A DNA stretch of 64,000 bases from Verrucomicrobiota bacterium (GTDB taxonomy: Bacteria; Verrucomicrobiota; Verrucomicrobiia; Opitutales; Opitutaceae), in NCBI GenBank assembly GCA_023457715.1, contig JAEWKR010000107.1, forward strand, positions 65,256-129,255, written 5' to 3'. Below the pieces are notes generated by a model. That model saw only the letters and a program-made list of their open reading frames with translations, was not told the DNA's origin and ran no database searches. Positions 55,902 through 64,000 of the stretch are shown here, in pieces; position 1 is the stretch's first letter, and every line of letters begins with the position of its first letter. The translations under genes and the position numbers were made by a program.

Positions 55902-57754
55902 GCGGGGGAGGGGATGAACACTTCGACGAGCGTCCCGCGTGTCGGGAGCGCGCGGATACAGAACCCGCCGCCAAAGGCCTGGGCCCGTTCGCGCATGCCG
56001 ACGAGGCCGATGGAACGCGGATCCTCGATCTCCTCGCGGCGCACGCCGCGGCCGTCGTCCTGGATGGTCAGGCGAAAGGCATATTCCGTGCACACCAGTT
56101 CGACGTGGACCTCGGTCGCGGCGGCATGGCGGGCGACGTTGGTGAGGCCTTCCTGGAGGATGCGGAACAGCGCGGTGGCTGGTTCTCGGGCGATCTTCAG
56201 CTCCTCGCGCGGCACCGAGGCGTGGCCACGCGTGCCGGTGCGGCGGCCAAAATCCTCGACCTGCCATTCGATCGCCGCGGCGAGACCCAGGCTGTCGAGA
56301 ATCACCGGCCGCAGCTCAGTCGCGATGCGCTGCACCGTCGTGATCGCGGTGTCGGTCTGGCGGGTGGCGTCCGCGATCCGTTCGGCGAGCCCGGCGGCGT
56401 CCGCGGCGGTCAGTTTCGCCGCGCGCTTCGCCATCCACACGAGATCTATCTTCAGCCGGGTGAGTTCCTGCGCGAGCACGTCGTGGATCTCACGGGCGAT
56501 CGCTGTGCGCTCCTGTTCGCGAATATTTTCCAGGCGCATGGCGAGCGAGCGCAGGCGCGATTCGGATTCGCGCAGGGAGCGTTCCGCGTTGCGGCGCTGC
56601 TCCTCCTCGTCGAGGTGCTCCAGGGCGAAGGCGATGTCGGCGGCGGCCTCCTCCAGCAGGGCGACTTCGCGTTCCAGAAACGCACCGGGCCGGGCCGCAT
56701 AGACCGCCAGCACGCCACGCGGGCTGCCGAGACGGCGGATGGGGAAGACGGCGCTGGCGGCAAATCCGCGGCGACGCGCGCCTTCCCGCCAGACGGCGGC
56801 GGCGGGATCCGTGGCGAAGTCGTTGCACACGTAGGTCCGATTTTCGCGGAACGCGATCCCGGTGGGACCGCGGCCGTGGGCGTCATCGGCTCTCACGGAA
56901 AGTCGGAGATGTTCAACGTACCCTTCGCCGCCGAAATGTGCGATGGGCTCGATGGCCCCTTCGTTGAGCCAGCCGATCCACGCCATCGCGAATCCGCCCT
57001 GTTCGACAATGATCCGGGTCACGTTCGTGAACAACTCCGTGGAACTCTGGGTCCGCACCAGCAGTTGGTTCACATGGCTGAGCGCCGCGTACAGGCGGTT
57101 GAGACGCTCGATCTCGTCTTCATGGCGTTTGCGGGCCGCGTGTTCGCGCTCACGGCTGATGGCGATGCCGGCGAGGTGGGTGGCGCTCTCGACGAGGCGC
57201 CGGTGGTCTTCGGGAGGGGGCCCGACGTTGCGGTAATAAATGGCGAAGGTGCCGAGCAGGTCCTGCTTGTCGTCGAAGATGGGTGTCGACCAGCACGCCC
57301 GCAGGCCCAGGGGTAGAACGTGCGCGCGCCACTCGGCCCAGAGTGGGTCCACCGCGATGTCCTCGACAATAACGGGCGCCCGGCGGTAGGCAGCGGTACC
57401 GCAGGAACCAGCTGCCGGTCCGATGGCGGCGCCGTCCACCACCAGCGTGAACCCCGCCGGAAGACTCGGGGCCGCGCCGTGGCGCACGTGTCGGCCATCG
57501 GCGTCCATCAGGAGCACCGAACACACCAGATCGTCGGACTGCGACTCGATCACCCTGGCCAGCATCGACAGCGAGCGGTCGAGTGGTTCGCCGCGAGAGA
57601 TGGCCTCGAGCACCTGGATCTGGCCGGCCAGCAGCCGCTCGGCTTTGCGCCGTTCGAGCTGTTTGTCGCGCCGGGGCGACAAGACGGGGGACAGCGGCGC
57701 CGGGATGCCGGCGGCTGCCGCCGGTGCGTCCGCTGACTGGAGGCGGGAAGGCAC
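55898..57754 (-). CDS. GAF-domain histidine kinase (NarX/DesK type)
   Basis: About 618 residues. Residues from about 35 hold a first GAF domain (FTLVVDGAAIGPAAGSCGTA, ending FAIYYRNVGPPPEDHRRLVE). A second GAF domain follows (GGFAMAWIGWLNEGAIEPIA). Then comes a HisKA_3 region with phospho-His in AIAREIHDVLAQELTRLKID and an HATPase with LFRILQEGLTNVARHA, DDGRGV and GLVGMRERAQAFGGGF. Cytosolic. The start is uncertain: an ATG at 57850 would place the GGGTCTGTCCC repeats inside the N-terminus, so a GTG at 57754 is used. It is coupled to the response regulator by an ATGA overlap. Confidence 0.88.
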   Translation of the reverse strand: MPSRLQSADAPAAAAGIPAPLSPVLSPRRDKQLERRKAERLLAGQIQVLEAISRGEPLDRSLSMLARVIESQSDDLVCSVLLMDADGRHVRHGAAPSLPAGFTLVVDGAAIGPAAGSCGTAAYRRAPVIVEDIAVDPLWAEWRAHVLPLGLRACWSTPIFDDKQDLLGTFAIYYRNVGPPPEDHRRLVESATHLAGIAISREREHAARKRHEDEIERLNRLYAALSHVNQLLVRTQSSTELFTNVTRIIVEQGGFAMAWIGWLNEGAIEPIAHFGGEGYVEHLRLSVRADDAHGRGPTGIAFRENRTYVCNDFATDPAAAVWREGARRRGFAASAVFPIRRLGSPRGVLAVYAARPGAFLEREVALLEEAAADIAFALEHLDEEEQRRNAERSLRESESRLRSLAMRLENIREQERTAIAREIHDVLAQELTRLKIDLVWMAKRAAKLTAADAAGLAERIADATRQTDTAITTVQRIATELRPVILDSLGLAAAIEWQVEDFGRRTGTRGHASVPREELKIAREPATALFRILQEGLTNVARHAAATEVHVELVCTEYAFRLTIQDDGRGVRREEIEDPRSIGLVGMRERAQAFGGGFCIRALPTRGTLVEVFIPSPA

Positions 57755-57835
57755 GAGGGGATAAAGGTTCCGGAACGAAGCGTGGCCGCGCCTCCCGGGG
57801 CGGCAACGCAAATCTTCTGCGTTCCAAAAGGTCGA

Positions 57836-58066
57836 AGGGTCTGTCCCCATGGGTGGAGAGGGTCTGTCCCTCAACCGCCCCCACGGACGAAGGAAGAGCG
57901 TTCAGTCCGGGACCTGTCCCCTTAACGTTAACAAAGGTCGGGGGGGCCTGTCCCCTTAAGAGTCCCTGTCCCCTTAAAGTTCGGCGGACCTGTCCTCGTA
58001 ATGACCTGTCCCCTTAAGGACCCTTTTGGGGGTCTGTCCCTCAAGATACCCTGTCCCTCAAGGTAT
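57836..58066. repeat. GGGTCTGTCCC-type repeat field 2
   Basis: About nine copies occur, of two subtypes: GGGTCTGTCCC, as in field 1, and CCTGTCCCCTTAA, which is special to this field. Spacing is irregular, mostly 15-40 bp. It lies upstream of the kinase gene (minus strand) and so within its probable promoter region. The 57755-58265 gap shows no gene. Confidence 0.85.
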
Positions 58067-58068
58067 CC

Positions 58069-58118
58069 CTTCGGCGATGCGGCTTACGGTTCACCCCGGT
58101 TGCGCCAAGGGTTTCGTG
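58069..58118. repeat. Dispersed repeat, copy 2 (CTTCGGCGATGCGG type)
   Basis: Same sequence as 52589-52647 apart from a shortened middle and one C/T change in GCGCCAAGG. It directly follows repeat field 2. Confidence 0.75.
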
Positions 58119-58265
58119 CGGGCGGGATGCCACCTGGGCGGGTGGGCCGCCTGAGGTGGGGTTGAGTGGACCGCGGGCGGCCCGCCCGCAACTCACCGCC
58201 CGAGTGCAGGACCAACCGGCAAATTCGGCGTCGCGTGAACGGGATCGCGGGTGCAGGACAGGGGG

Positions 58266-59534
58266 ATGCGCTCGCGACGTGATTTTCTGAGATTGGCGGC
58301 CTCAGCGGGGGCCCTGGCGACGGTGCCGGGAGCACTGGGCTCCCGTGCCCCGGAGCCGAAGCGGCCGGCGGTACCATCGAGCGAGGACCGTCCCAGCTGG
58401 ATTGCCTGGGCGGAACGCCTGGCCAACCCGGTGCTCGACGCGCTGGCGCAGCGGCGGCTCAAGGCGACGATGCCGGTCCAGGCTCCCCATCCGCGCGACC
58501 GGGCACAGTACACGCATCTCGAGGCCGTCGGGCGATTGCTGGCCGGACTCGCGCCGTGGCTGGAATTGGGCGCGGCCGAGGGGGCTGCGGTGGCTGAGGC
58601 GGAGAACCGTACCCTTCGCAAACTGGCGGCCCTGGCGCGCGAGGGGATTGATGCCATTACGGACCCGCGTTCGCCGGACTACTGCAACTTTGAGGAAGGG
58701 GGCCAGCCTTTGGTCGATGCCGCGTTCCTCGCGGAGGCGTTCGTCCGCGCTCCGCGCGCGCTTTGGGAACGCTTGCCCGCCGGAGTTCGGACGAACGTCA
58801 CCGCCGCGATGTTGAAGACGCGACGAGTGACGCCGCCCGAAACCAACTGGGTGCTCTTCGCCTCACTGGTGGAGGTTGGTCTGGGTCGGGCCGGAATAGC
58901 CATGAACGTGGCGCGGCTGCTGCATGGCGTTCGGCAGCATGAACGCTGGTACCTCGGCGACGGGATGTACGGCGACGGGCCGGAGTTTCATTGGGATTAC
59001 TACAACGCCTTCGTGATTCAGCCCATGCTGCTGGAGGTGGTCGAGGCGCTTGAAGGCACGGAGCACGCCACCCCGGGTCTCCTGCCGAAAATCAAGGCAC
59101 GGCTCACTCGCTATGCCGAGGTTCAGGAACGCCTCGTCGCGCCGGATGGCACGTTCCCGCCCCTGGGTCGTTCACTGGCCTATCGCTGCGGTGCTTTCCA
59201 AGGGTTGGCGCTCGCGGCGTGGCGGCACTTGCTGCCGGACGCGGTTCAACCGGCGCAGGCGCGCGCGGCACTCAGCGCGGTGATTCATCGCACCTTGGCG
59301 GCGCCCGATACGTTTGATCGCGCCGGCTGGCTTCGGATCGGGCTGGCGGGCGATCAACCCTCGCTGGGCGAGCACTACATCTCCACCGGCAGCCTCTACC
59401 TCTGCTCCGTCGCCTTCCTGCCGCTGGGGTTGCCGTCCACGGACGCCTTCTGGTCCGAGCCTGCGATGCCTTATACGAGTCAGCGGATCTGGGACGGCGA
59501 AAATCTGCCCGCCGACCGCGCGCTTAAAGAGTGA
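58266..59534 (+). CDS. DUF2264 family protein with Tat signal
   Basis: A 422-residue protein with a twin-arginine start (MRSRRDFLRLAASAGALATV). The body shows DUF2264 hallmarks: THLEAVGRLLAGLAPWLELG, then WYLGDGMYGDGPEFHWDYYN and FVIQPMLLEVVEAL. DUF2264 proteins are helical-toroid proteins, often next to polysaccharide-degradation genes; a role with exported carbohydrates is likely but not proven. ATG 58266 is preferred over a start 15 bp upstream because it places RR near the N-terminus. Confidence 0.88.
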   Translation: MRSRRDFLRLAASAGALATVPGALGSRAPEPKRPAVPSSEDRPSWIAWAERLANPVLDALAQRRLKATMPVQAPHPRDRAQYTHLEAVGRLLAGLAPWLELGAAEGAAVAEAENRTLRKLAALAREGIDAITDPRSPDYCNFEEGGQPLVDAAFLAEAFVRAPRALWERLPAGVRTNVTAAMLKTRRVTPPETNWVLFASLVEVGLGRAGIAMNVARLLHGVRQHERWYLGDGMYGDGPEFHWDYYNAFVIQPMLLEVVEALEGTEHATPGLLPKIKARLTRYAEVQERLVAPDGTFPPLGRSLAYRCGAFQGLALAAWRHLLPDAVQPAQARAALSAVIHRTLAAPDTFDRAGWLRIGLAGDQPSLGEHYISTGSLYLCSVAFLPLGLPSTDAFWSEPAMPYTSQRIWDGENLPADRALKE

Positions 59535-59670
59535 AGTCGGCGACAATTATCGGTCAAACCCGTTGCACCACAGAGGTCGCGACCTGGGCGAATTTCCTGT
59601 GAACAACCTTTAGGGTTTTTCCGTTGCGGGGTAGGGGGCCCGCCCTTCAATGGCGCCTCTTTATTCCCGC

Positions 59671-62600
59671 ATGTATCTCAAGGCGCTCAAGCTCCATGGC
59701 TTCAAATCGTTCGCTGATCCGACCACTCTGCGCTTCGAGCCGGGCGTAACGGCCATCGTCGGGCCGAACGGTTGCGGAAAGTCGAACATCGCCGATTCGA
59801 TCCGGTGGGTACTCGGTGAACAAAGTGCCAAGGCGTTGCGTGGCGGTAAGATGCAAGATGTCATCTTCGAAGGCGCGGACACCCGCAAACCGGCGCAAAT
59901 GTGCGAAGTGTCCCTGCTTCTGACCGAGTGCGAGAAACAGCTCGGCAGCGAATTTCACGAGATCGAGATCACCCGGCGGGTGCACCGCGATGGGCAGGGC
60001 GAGTATTTCTTCAACGGCCAGCCGTGCCGGCTGAAGGACATCCAGAAGCTGTTCATGGACACCGGTATTGGCCGGACCAGCTACTCGATCATGGCGCAGG
60101 GCCAGATCGACCAGATCCTGTCCTCCAAGCCGGAGGAGCGCCGGGCCGTTTTTGAAGAGGCCGCGGGCATCACGAAGTACAAAGCGCAACGGCGCGAGGC
60201 GCTGCAGAAGCTGACGTTGACCGACCAGAACCTCGCGCGGGTGGCCGACGTCATTGGCGAAGTTTCGCGCCAGATCGGGTCCCTGCGCCGGCAGGCCGCG
60301 AAGGCGATGCGTTACAAGCGCATCAATCACCGCCTGCGCCACCTCGCGCTGGCCTGGAGTGGTTTTCACCACGCGCAACTGACCGCGACCCTTGGCGCGT
60401 TGGACGAAAAGGTGCACGCCCTCAGGGCCGAGGCCGAGGCACGACGGGCCAACTTTGAAACGCAGCAGACGAGCCTCGACGAAAAGAAGGCGCATCGCAG
60501 CCGGCTCAACCAGCGCGTGCAGGATGCCCAGCAGGCGGTCTTCGATGTGCGTTCGCAACGGGAGTCCGCGGAAAATGCCGCCAACCTGGCGCAGATCCGC
60601 CGCTCGGGTCTGGCGGACCGACTCGAGTCATCGCGAAGCAATCTCGGCGAGATCGACATGCAGCTGCGCGAGGTGAGCGCACAGGTCGACACCGGAGCGC
60701 AGGACAAGCAATTGCAACTCGAACTCCTGGGCGGGAGCGACGCGGTTTTCCAGCAGCGCAACCGGGAACTCGCGATCGTCGAAGGCGAACTGACCAAGTT
60801 CGAGCAGGACCTGAATCAGTCGAAATTCCAGCTGCTGCAGCTGGAGAGCACCGTCGCGCGTCTGCGCACCGACTGTTCGGGCTACGAGGTCGATCAGAAA
60901 ACGAGCGTGCACAAGCACGAGTCGGTCGCGCAGGAGATTGAAGGGGTGCGGCAGCAGCAGGCCGCTGCGACCCAGCTGGCGGCCGAGACTGAGGCGCGGC
61001 TGGAGGAGGCACTGGCGGAAAAGGCGAGGACCAGCAGCGAAGTGGGCGTCGCGCAGCAGACCATTGCTGACCTCACGCGCGAGTTTCGCGAAGCGCAGCG
61101 CAAGTTGTCGGAGATCGACCGTGCTCTCGCGCAGCGGACGGCGCGACTTCGGCTGCTCCAGCAGTTGCAGGAGAAGTGGGAAGGGTTTGGCGAAGGCGCG
61201 AAAGCCGTGCTCCAGGGACGACTTGATGCCGCCCTCGCGGGCGCGCCCGTCGGCCCCATCATGCACGGACTCGCGGTGAAGCCCGAGTTCGGCAAGGCGG
61301 TCGAGACGCTGCTCGGCTCCGCCGCCGAGGCGATCAGCGTCAGTGAACTTTCCACCGCCCAGCGCATCCTTGCGCAGCTCGAGAACGAGCAAATCGGGTC
61401 GGCCGTGTTGCGCGTCAGCGAGCTTGGCGCCGGGGCGACGCCGGCCGCGGAGTTGCCGGCCGGGCTGGTGCCGGCCACTCACGCCTTGGGTGAGATGGAA
61501 GCCGTCCATCCCGCCATCGGGGTCCTCAGCGAATGCTTCATTGCCGACGACCTGGCGGCATTCCTCGAGTATTGGAAAGCAAACCCGGCCTTCGGCTTCC
61601 TCGCCGTGGCCACGCGCAAGGGGGATCTCGTCGATCGCCGCGGGCTCGTGTATGGCGGCTTTCACAGCAGCAAGCGGTCGGCGAACAGCATCGTTCAGCG
61701 CGAGATCGACCTGCGCGAGACCGCCCGGGCGCTGGCGGACGATCAGAAGCAGCACGACGATCAGAAAGCGATCATCGATGGATTGAACGCGCGGCTCGCG
61801 GAGGCGGAACAGACCCTGGAACAGCGACGCGCCGACGTCATGACGGCCACCCAGACCGTGGCGGCGGTGCAGGCCGAGCAGCGCAACGCCCAGCGTAATG
61901 CCGAGGACGTTGGCAACCGGCTGCGCCGGATGGAAAACGAACTGATCGGCCTGGAACAGGCCCGCAACGAGGCGCACGCTCGTTGGGAGCGCGCGCAGGC
62001 CGGACTGGCTGAGGCCGACGCCACCGCCGTCGCGCAACGGGAGAAGATCCACGCGCTGGAAATCCGCCTCAACGAGGTTCGCACGGATCGGGACATGAAG
62101 CGCGAGAGCCTGGCACAGGCGCGGTTGGAGCTGGCCGAGCGCCGTCAGAAGGTGGAAGTGCTTGATCGCGGTCTCGGCGAAATGGAGCGGCGCCGCCTGC
62201 AGCTCAGCGAACTCCTCGTGCAGCGACAGCATGAGATCGAAGCCTGGTCCGAACAGATCGAGGCGCTGGAGCGCGAATCGGAAGGTCAGCGCGCGCGGGC
62301 CGCGCAGCTGGCCGAGACGTTGATGGTGTCGCAGGAGCAGGTCGAGCAGGCGCGCCTCGCGCTGGTTGACGTCGAGCGCGAGATCAACCGCCTCGAAGCC
62401 GCGCAGGTCGCGGTGCGTGATGAAGCCGATAACGCGCACGACGAGTTGAGCACGCACGAGGTCAAGCTGGCCGAGAGCCGGCAGCGCGCCGTGTTCCTGA
62501 CCGAGGAGGTGCTGCGCGAATTCCAGACCGACATCACGACCGTCGATTGGAAGCTGCAGCTCTGGCGATCTGAAGATGAGCCTGAAGGCGTCAAGCCGCT

Positions 62601-63582
62601 CGATCTCGACGAGGAGGACGACGAGTCCGGTGCCCCCGCGGCTGACGCCGCGCCCGCGGCCCCCGCGGCCGCGGAGGGTGCGGTCTCGACGGAGGGGAGC
62701 GCGACCGCAGAGGCAGCGAGCCAGCCCACGAAACGGCGGCGCAAGAAGAAGGAAGCGCGGGGCGAGCCAAGCGACGCCGATCTGACCGCGCTCGAAGGGA
62801 CGGACTGGGCCGCGATCAAGGTGGAGGTTGACGCGTTGCGTCAGCGTCTGAACAGCATGGGCGCGGTCAATCTCGTCGCCATCGAGGAGTATGCGGAGCT
62901 CAAACAGCGCCACGACTTCCTGCAGAACCAGGTTAACGATCTCACCACCGCGAAGGCCGAACTGGTCAAGGCGATCGACGAGATCAACCAGTCCTCGCAG
63001 AAGCAGTTCGAACTCACCTTCGAGCAGATCAAAAAGAACTTCGAGTACACGTTCTTCACCCTGTTCGGCGGCGGCGTCGCCCGTTTGGAGCTGATCCAGA
63101 CCGAGGATATCCTCGAGAGCGGCATCGAGATCGTGGCGCAGCCCCCGGGCACCAAGCTCAAGAGTATTTCGCTGCTGTCAGGCGGGCAGAAAACCCTGAC
63201 CGCGGTCGCGCTGCTGTTCGCGCTCTACATGGTGAAGCCGTCCCCGTTCTGCCTGCTCGACGAACTGGACGCGCCGCTCGACGAATCGAACATCGGACGC
63301 TTCACCGACCTGTTGAAGAAGTTCGTGAACGAGTCGCAGTTCATCATCATCACACACAACAAGCGCACCGTTTCGGCGGCGCACTCGATCTACGGCGTGA
63401 CGATGGAGGAGCGCGGCGTGTCGAAGACCGTGTCGATGAAGTTCAACGCGCAGCTCGGCGAACCCGAATCACACCCGGTCAACATCGCCGATTCGGTGCG
63501 CGGTGCGAAGCTTCCCAAGGCGAGTGCCAATACGAACCTGGTTGCCAAGGCGGCTGCCGAGACCGTTCCGGCCGGAACCTGA
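59671..63582 (+). CDS. smc: SMC chromosome condensation ATPase with low-complexity insertion
   Basis: A 1303-residue SMC (longer than the usual 1150-1200). The N-terminal head has YLKALKLHGFKSFADPT and Walker A GPNGCGKSN (31-39). Coiled coils reach a hinge at about 507-650 (LQGRLDAALAGAPVGPIMHG, then LLGSAAEAISVSEL). The C-terminal head has LLSGGQKTLTAVALLFALYM and LLDELDAPLDESN. Between the second coiled coil and the C-terminal head lies an unusual Glu/Ala-rich insertion with KRRRKKK (about 966-1034). It condenses chromosomes and acts with ScpA/B. A start 21 bp upstream is possible. No scp genes are nearby. Confidence 0.95.
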   Translation: MYLKALKLHGFKSFADPTTLRFEPGVTAIVGPNGCGKSNIADSIRWVLGEQSAKALRGGKMQDVIFEGADTRKPAQMCEVSLLLTECEKQLGSEFHEIEITRRVHRDGQGEYFFNGQPCRLKDIQKLFMDTGIGRTSYSIMAQGQIDQILSSKPEERRAVFEEAAGITKYKAQRREALQKLTLTDQNLARVADVIGEVSRQIGSLRRQAAKAMRYKRINHRLRHLALAWSGFHHAQLTATLGALDEKVHALRAEAEARRANFETQQTSLDEKKAHRSRLNQRVQDAQQAVFDVRSQRESAENAANLAQIRRSGLADRLESSRSNLGEIDMQLREVSAQVDTGAQDKQLQLELLGGSDAVFQQRNRELAIVEGELTKFEQDLNQSKFQLLQLESTVARLRTDCSGYEVDQKTSVHKHESVAQEIEGVRQQQAAATQLAAETEARLEEALAEKARTSSEVGVAQQTIADLTREFREAQRKLSEIDRALAQRTARLRLLQQLQEKWEGFGEGAKAVLQGRLDAALAGAPVGPIMHGLAVKPEFGKAVETLLGSAAEAISVSELSTAQRILAQLENEQIGSAVLRVSELGAGATPAAELPAGLVPATHALGEMEAVHPAIGVLSECFIADDLAAFLEYWKANPAFGFLAVATRKGDLVDRRGLVYGGFHSSKRSANSIVQREIDLRETARALADDQKQHDDQKAIIDGLNARLAEAEQTLEQRRADVMTATQTVAAVQAEQRNAQRNAEDVGNRLRRMENELIGLEQARNEAHARWERAQAGLAEADATAVAQREKIHALEIRLNEVRTDRDMKRESLAQARLELAERRQKVEVLDRGLGEMERRRLQLSELLVQRQHEIEAWSEQIEALERESEGQRARAAQLAETLMVSQEQVEQARLALVDVEREINRLEAAQVAVRDEADNAHDELSTHEVKLAESRQRAVFLTEEVLREFQTDITTVDWKLQLWRSEDEPEGVKPLDLDEEDDESGAPAADAAPAAPAAAEGAVSTEGSATAEAASQPTKRRRKKKEARGEPSDADLTALEGTDWAAIKVEVDALRQRLNSMGAVNLVAIEEYAELKQRHDFLQNQVNDLTTAKAELVKAIDEINQSSQKQFELTFEQIKKNFEYTFFTLFGGGVARLELIQTEDILESGIEIVAQPPGTKLKSISLLSGGQKTLTAVALLFALYMVKPSPFCLLDELDAPLDESNIGRFTDLLKKFVNESQFIIITHNKRTVSAAHSIYGVTMEERGVSKTVSMKFNAQLGEPESHPVNIADSVRGAKLPKASANTNLVAKAAAETVPAGT

Positions 63583-63768
63583 CCCGGAAGGTACGGGAGC
63601 GAAAGAGGGGCGGGGGGCCAACCGGGCGGACTTATTGAACGGGACGGGGACGGGCGAAGCGCGCCTGGTCCTCGAAGCGTAAGAGAGAGGGACGGACATC
63701 GAAAGACGCTACGCGGAAAAGGGCAAAAAAGCTTTGACGAGGAGGTAAAGAAGAGTTGGCATGCGTCC

Positions 63769-64000
63769 ATGCGCAGAGCACGGATCCGAGTTGTTCCCGG
63801 AGGCGGTCGCGGGGTGTATCACCTGATCAGTCGGACGGTGAACGGGGAGCAGTTGATTGATGAGAAGGCCAAACACTTTTTGAGGGGTTTGATATGGCAG
63901 GTGTCTGACTTTGCCGGGATCGAGGTGCTCACCTTCGTGCTCCTCTCGAATCATTTCCATATTCTGGTGCGGTTGCCGGAGAACCTGGAGGTGAGCGACG
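63769..64000 (+). CDS. REP-associated (Y1/HUH) transposase, 3' end outside window
   Basis: The frame is open to the window end; about 77 residues are visible. GGGRGVYHLISRTVNGEQLI, then VLTFVLLSNHFHILVRLPEN, fit the IS200-like Y1 transposase family, with the metal-binding HxH in SNHFHILV. The catalytic tyrosine lies beyond the window. Single, non-IS copies of this type are the RAYT proteins that process REP hairpins. The start codon is uncertain; AGGAGG is at 63740 and ATG at 63769 matches the family start MRRARI. The window's GTAG hairpins and GGGTCTGTCCC palindromes are candidate substrates. Confidence 0.85.
   Translation, partial: MRRARIRVVPGGGRGVYHLISRTVNGEQLIDEKAKHFLRGLIWQVSDFAGIEVLTFVLLSNHFHILVRLPENLEVSD

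Noticed and set aside
60628..62913. Long minus-strand open frame of 761 codons
   Set aside because: It lies opposite the coiled coil of smc and shows no domain; high-GC shadow.

Overview
This window is a high-GC stretch of bacterial chromosome. Its gene content points to the Verrucomicrobiota, most likely the Opitutaceae. The clues are a VPDSG-type C-terminal sorting tail on a secreted lectin, two large secreted proteins that share the same tandem C-terminal module, DUF2264 and M49 proteins, menaquinone synthesis (menD), and many short repeat families between genes. This placement comes from protein resemblance only; there is no rRNA in the window. The chromosome looks free-living, and no plasmid, prophage or CRISPR array was seen.

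Layout. 1-8.4 kb: a DUF1573-cytochrome c fusion (cut by the window edge), menD, a TonB C-terminal protein, then a tight five-gene lipid cluster (RetSat/CrtISO-like flavoprotein, FabZ-like dehydratase, FabI-like reductase, OleA, OleB) and an orphan receiver. 8.4-14.1 kb: a coiled-coil exported protein, a polyprenyl-phosphate sugar transferase, an HTH-EIIA fusion, a VanZ-like protein and a multi-TM/TPR protein. 14.1-16.4 kb: a decayed stretch crowded with a GGGTCTGTCCC-type repeat and containing gene fragments. 16.4-26.4 kb: lipoprotein, comM, lectin, thioredoxin-like protein, SET protein, large glycoside hydrolase, HD protein. 26.5-35.8 kb: coaE, rho, pilT, a YhaM-like nuclease, isochorismatase-like hydrolase, DUF72, hisF and a four-helix-bundle gene. 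Most gaps here hold inverted arrays of degenerate 7-nt repeats. 35.8-52.2 kb: an unknown 586-residue protein, a second rho, an acetyl-CoA synthetase, an NHL/Ig secreted protein, a tandem adenylate kinase fusion, an M49 peptidase, a paralogous pair of exported proteins and a Tat-exported aldo/keto reductase. 52.2-64 kb: tRNA(CAU), two sensor/regulator sets, a second GGGTCTGTCCC field, DUF2264 protein, smc, and the start of a REP-associated (Y1/HUH) transposase.

Most informative points. (1) OleA and OleB are translationally coupled to fatty-acid-type enzymes and a flavoprotein, but OleC and OleD, which normally act between them, are absent. (2) Intergenic elements share one architecture (arrays of 6-, 7- or 8-nt units, mostly facing each other) although each locus has its own unit. 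One of them, with arms of seven heptamers preceded by a shared 9-nt end, encloses a four-helix-bundle gene and looks like a mobile unit. (3) Two complete Zn-LID adenylate kinases are fused in one chain. (4) Two distinct Rho paralogues lie 8 kb apart. (5) A GTAG-headed hairpin family and the GGGTCTGTCCC family share the window with a RAYT-type transposase.
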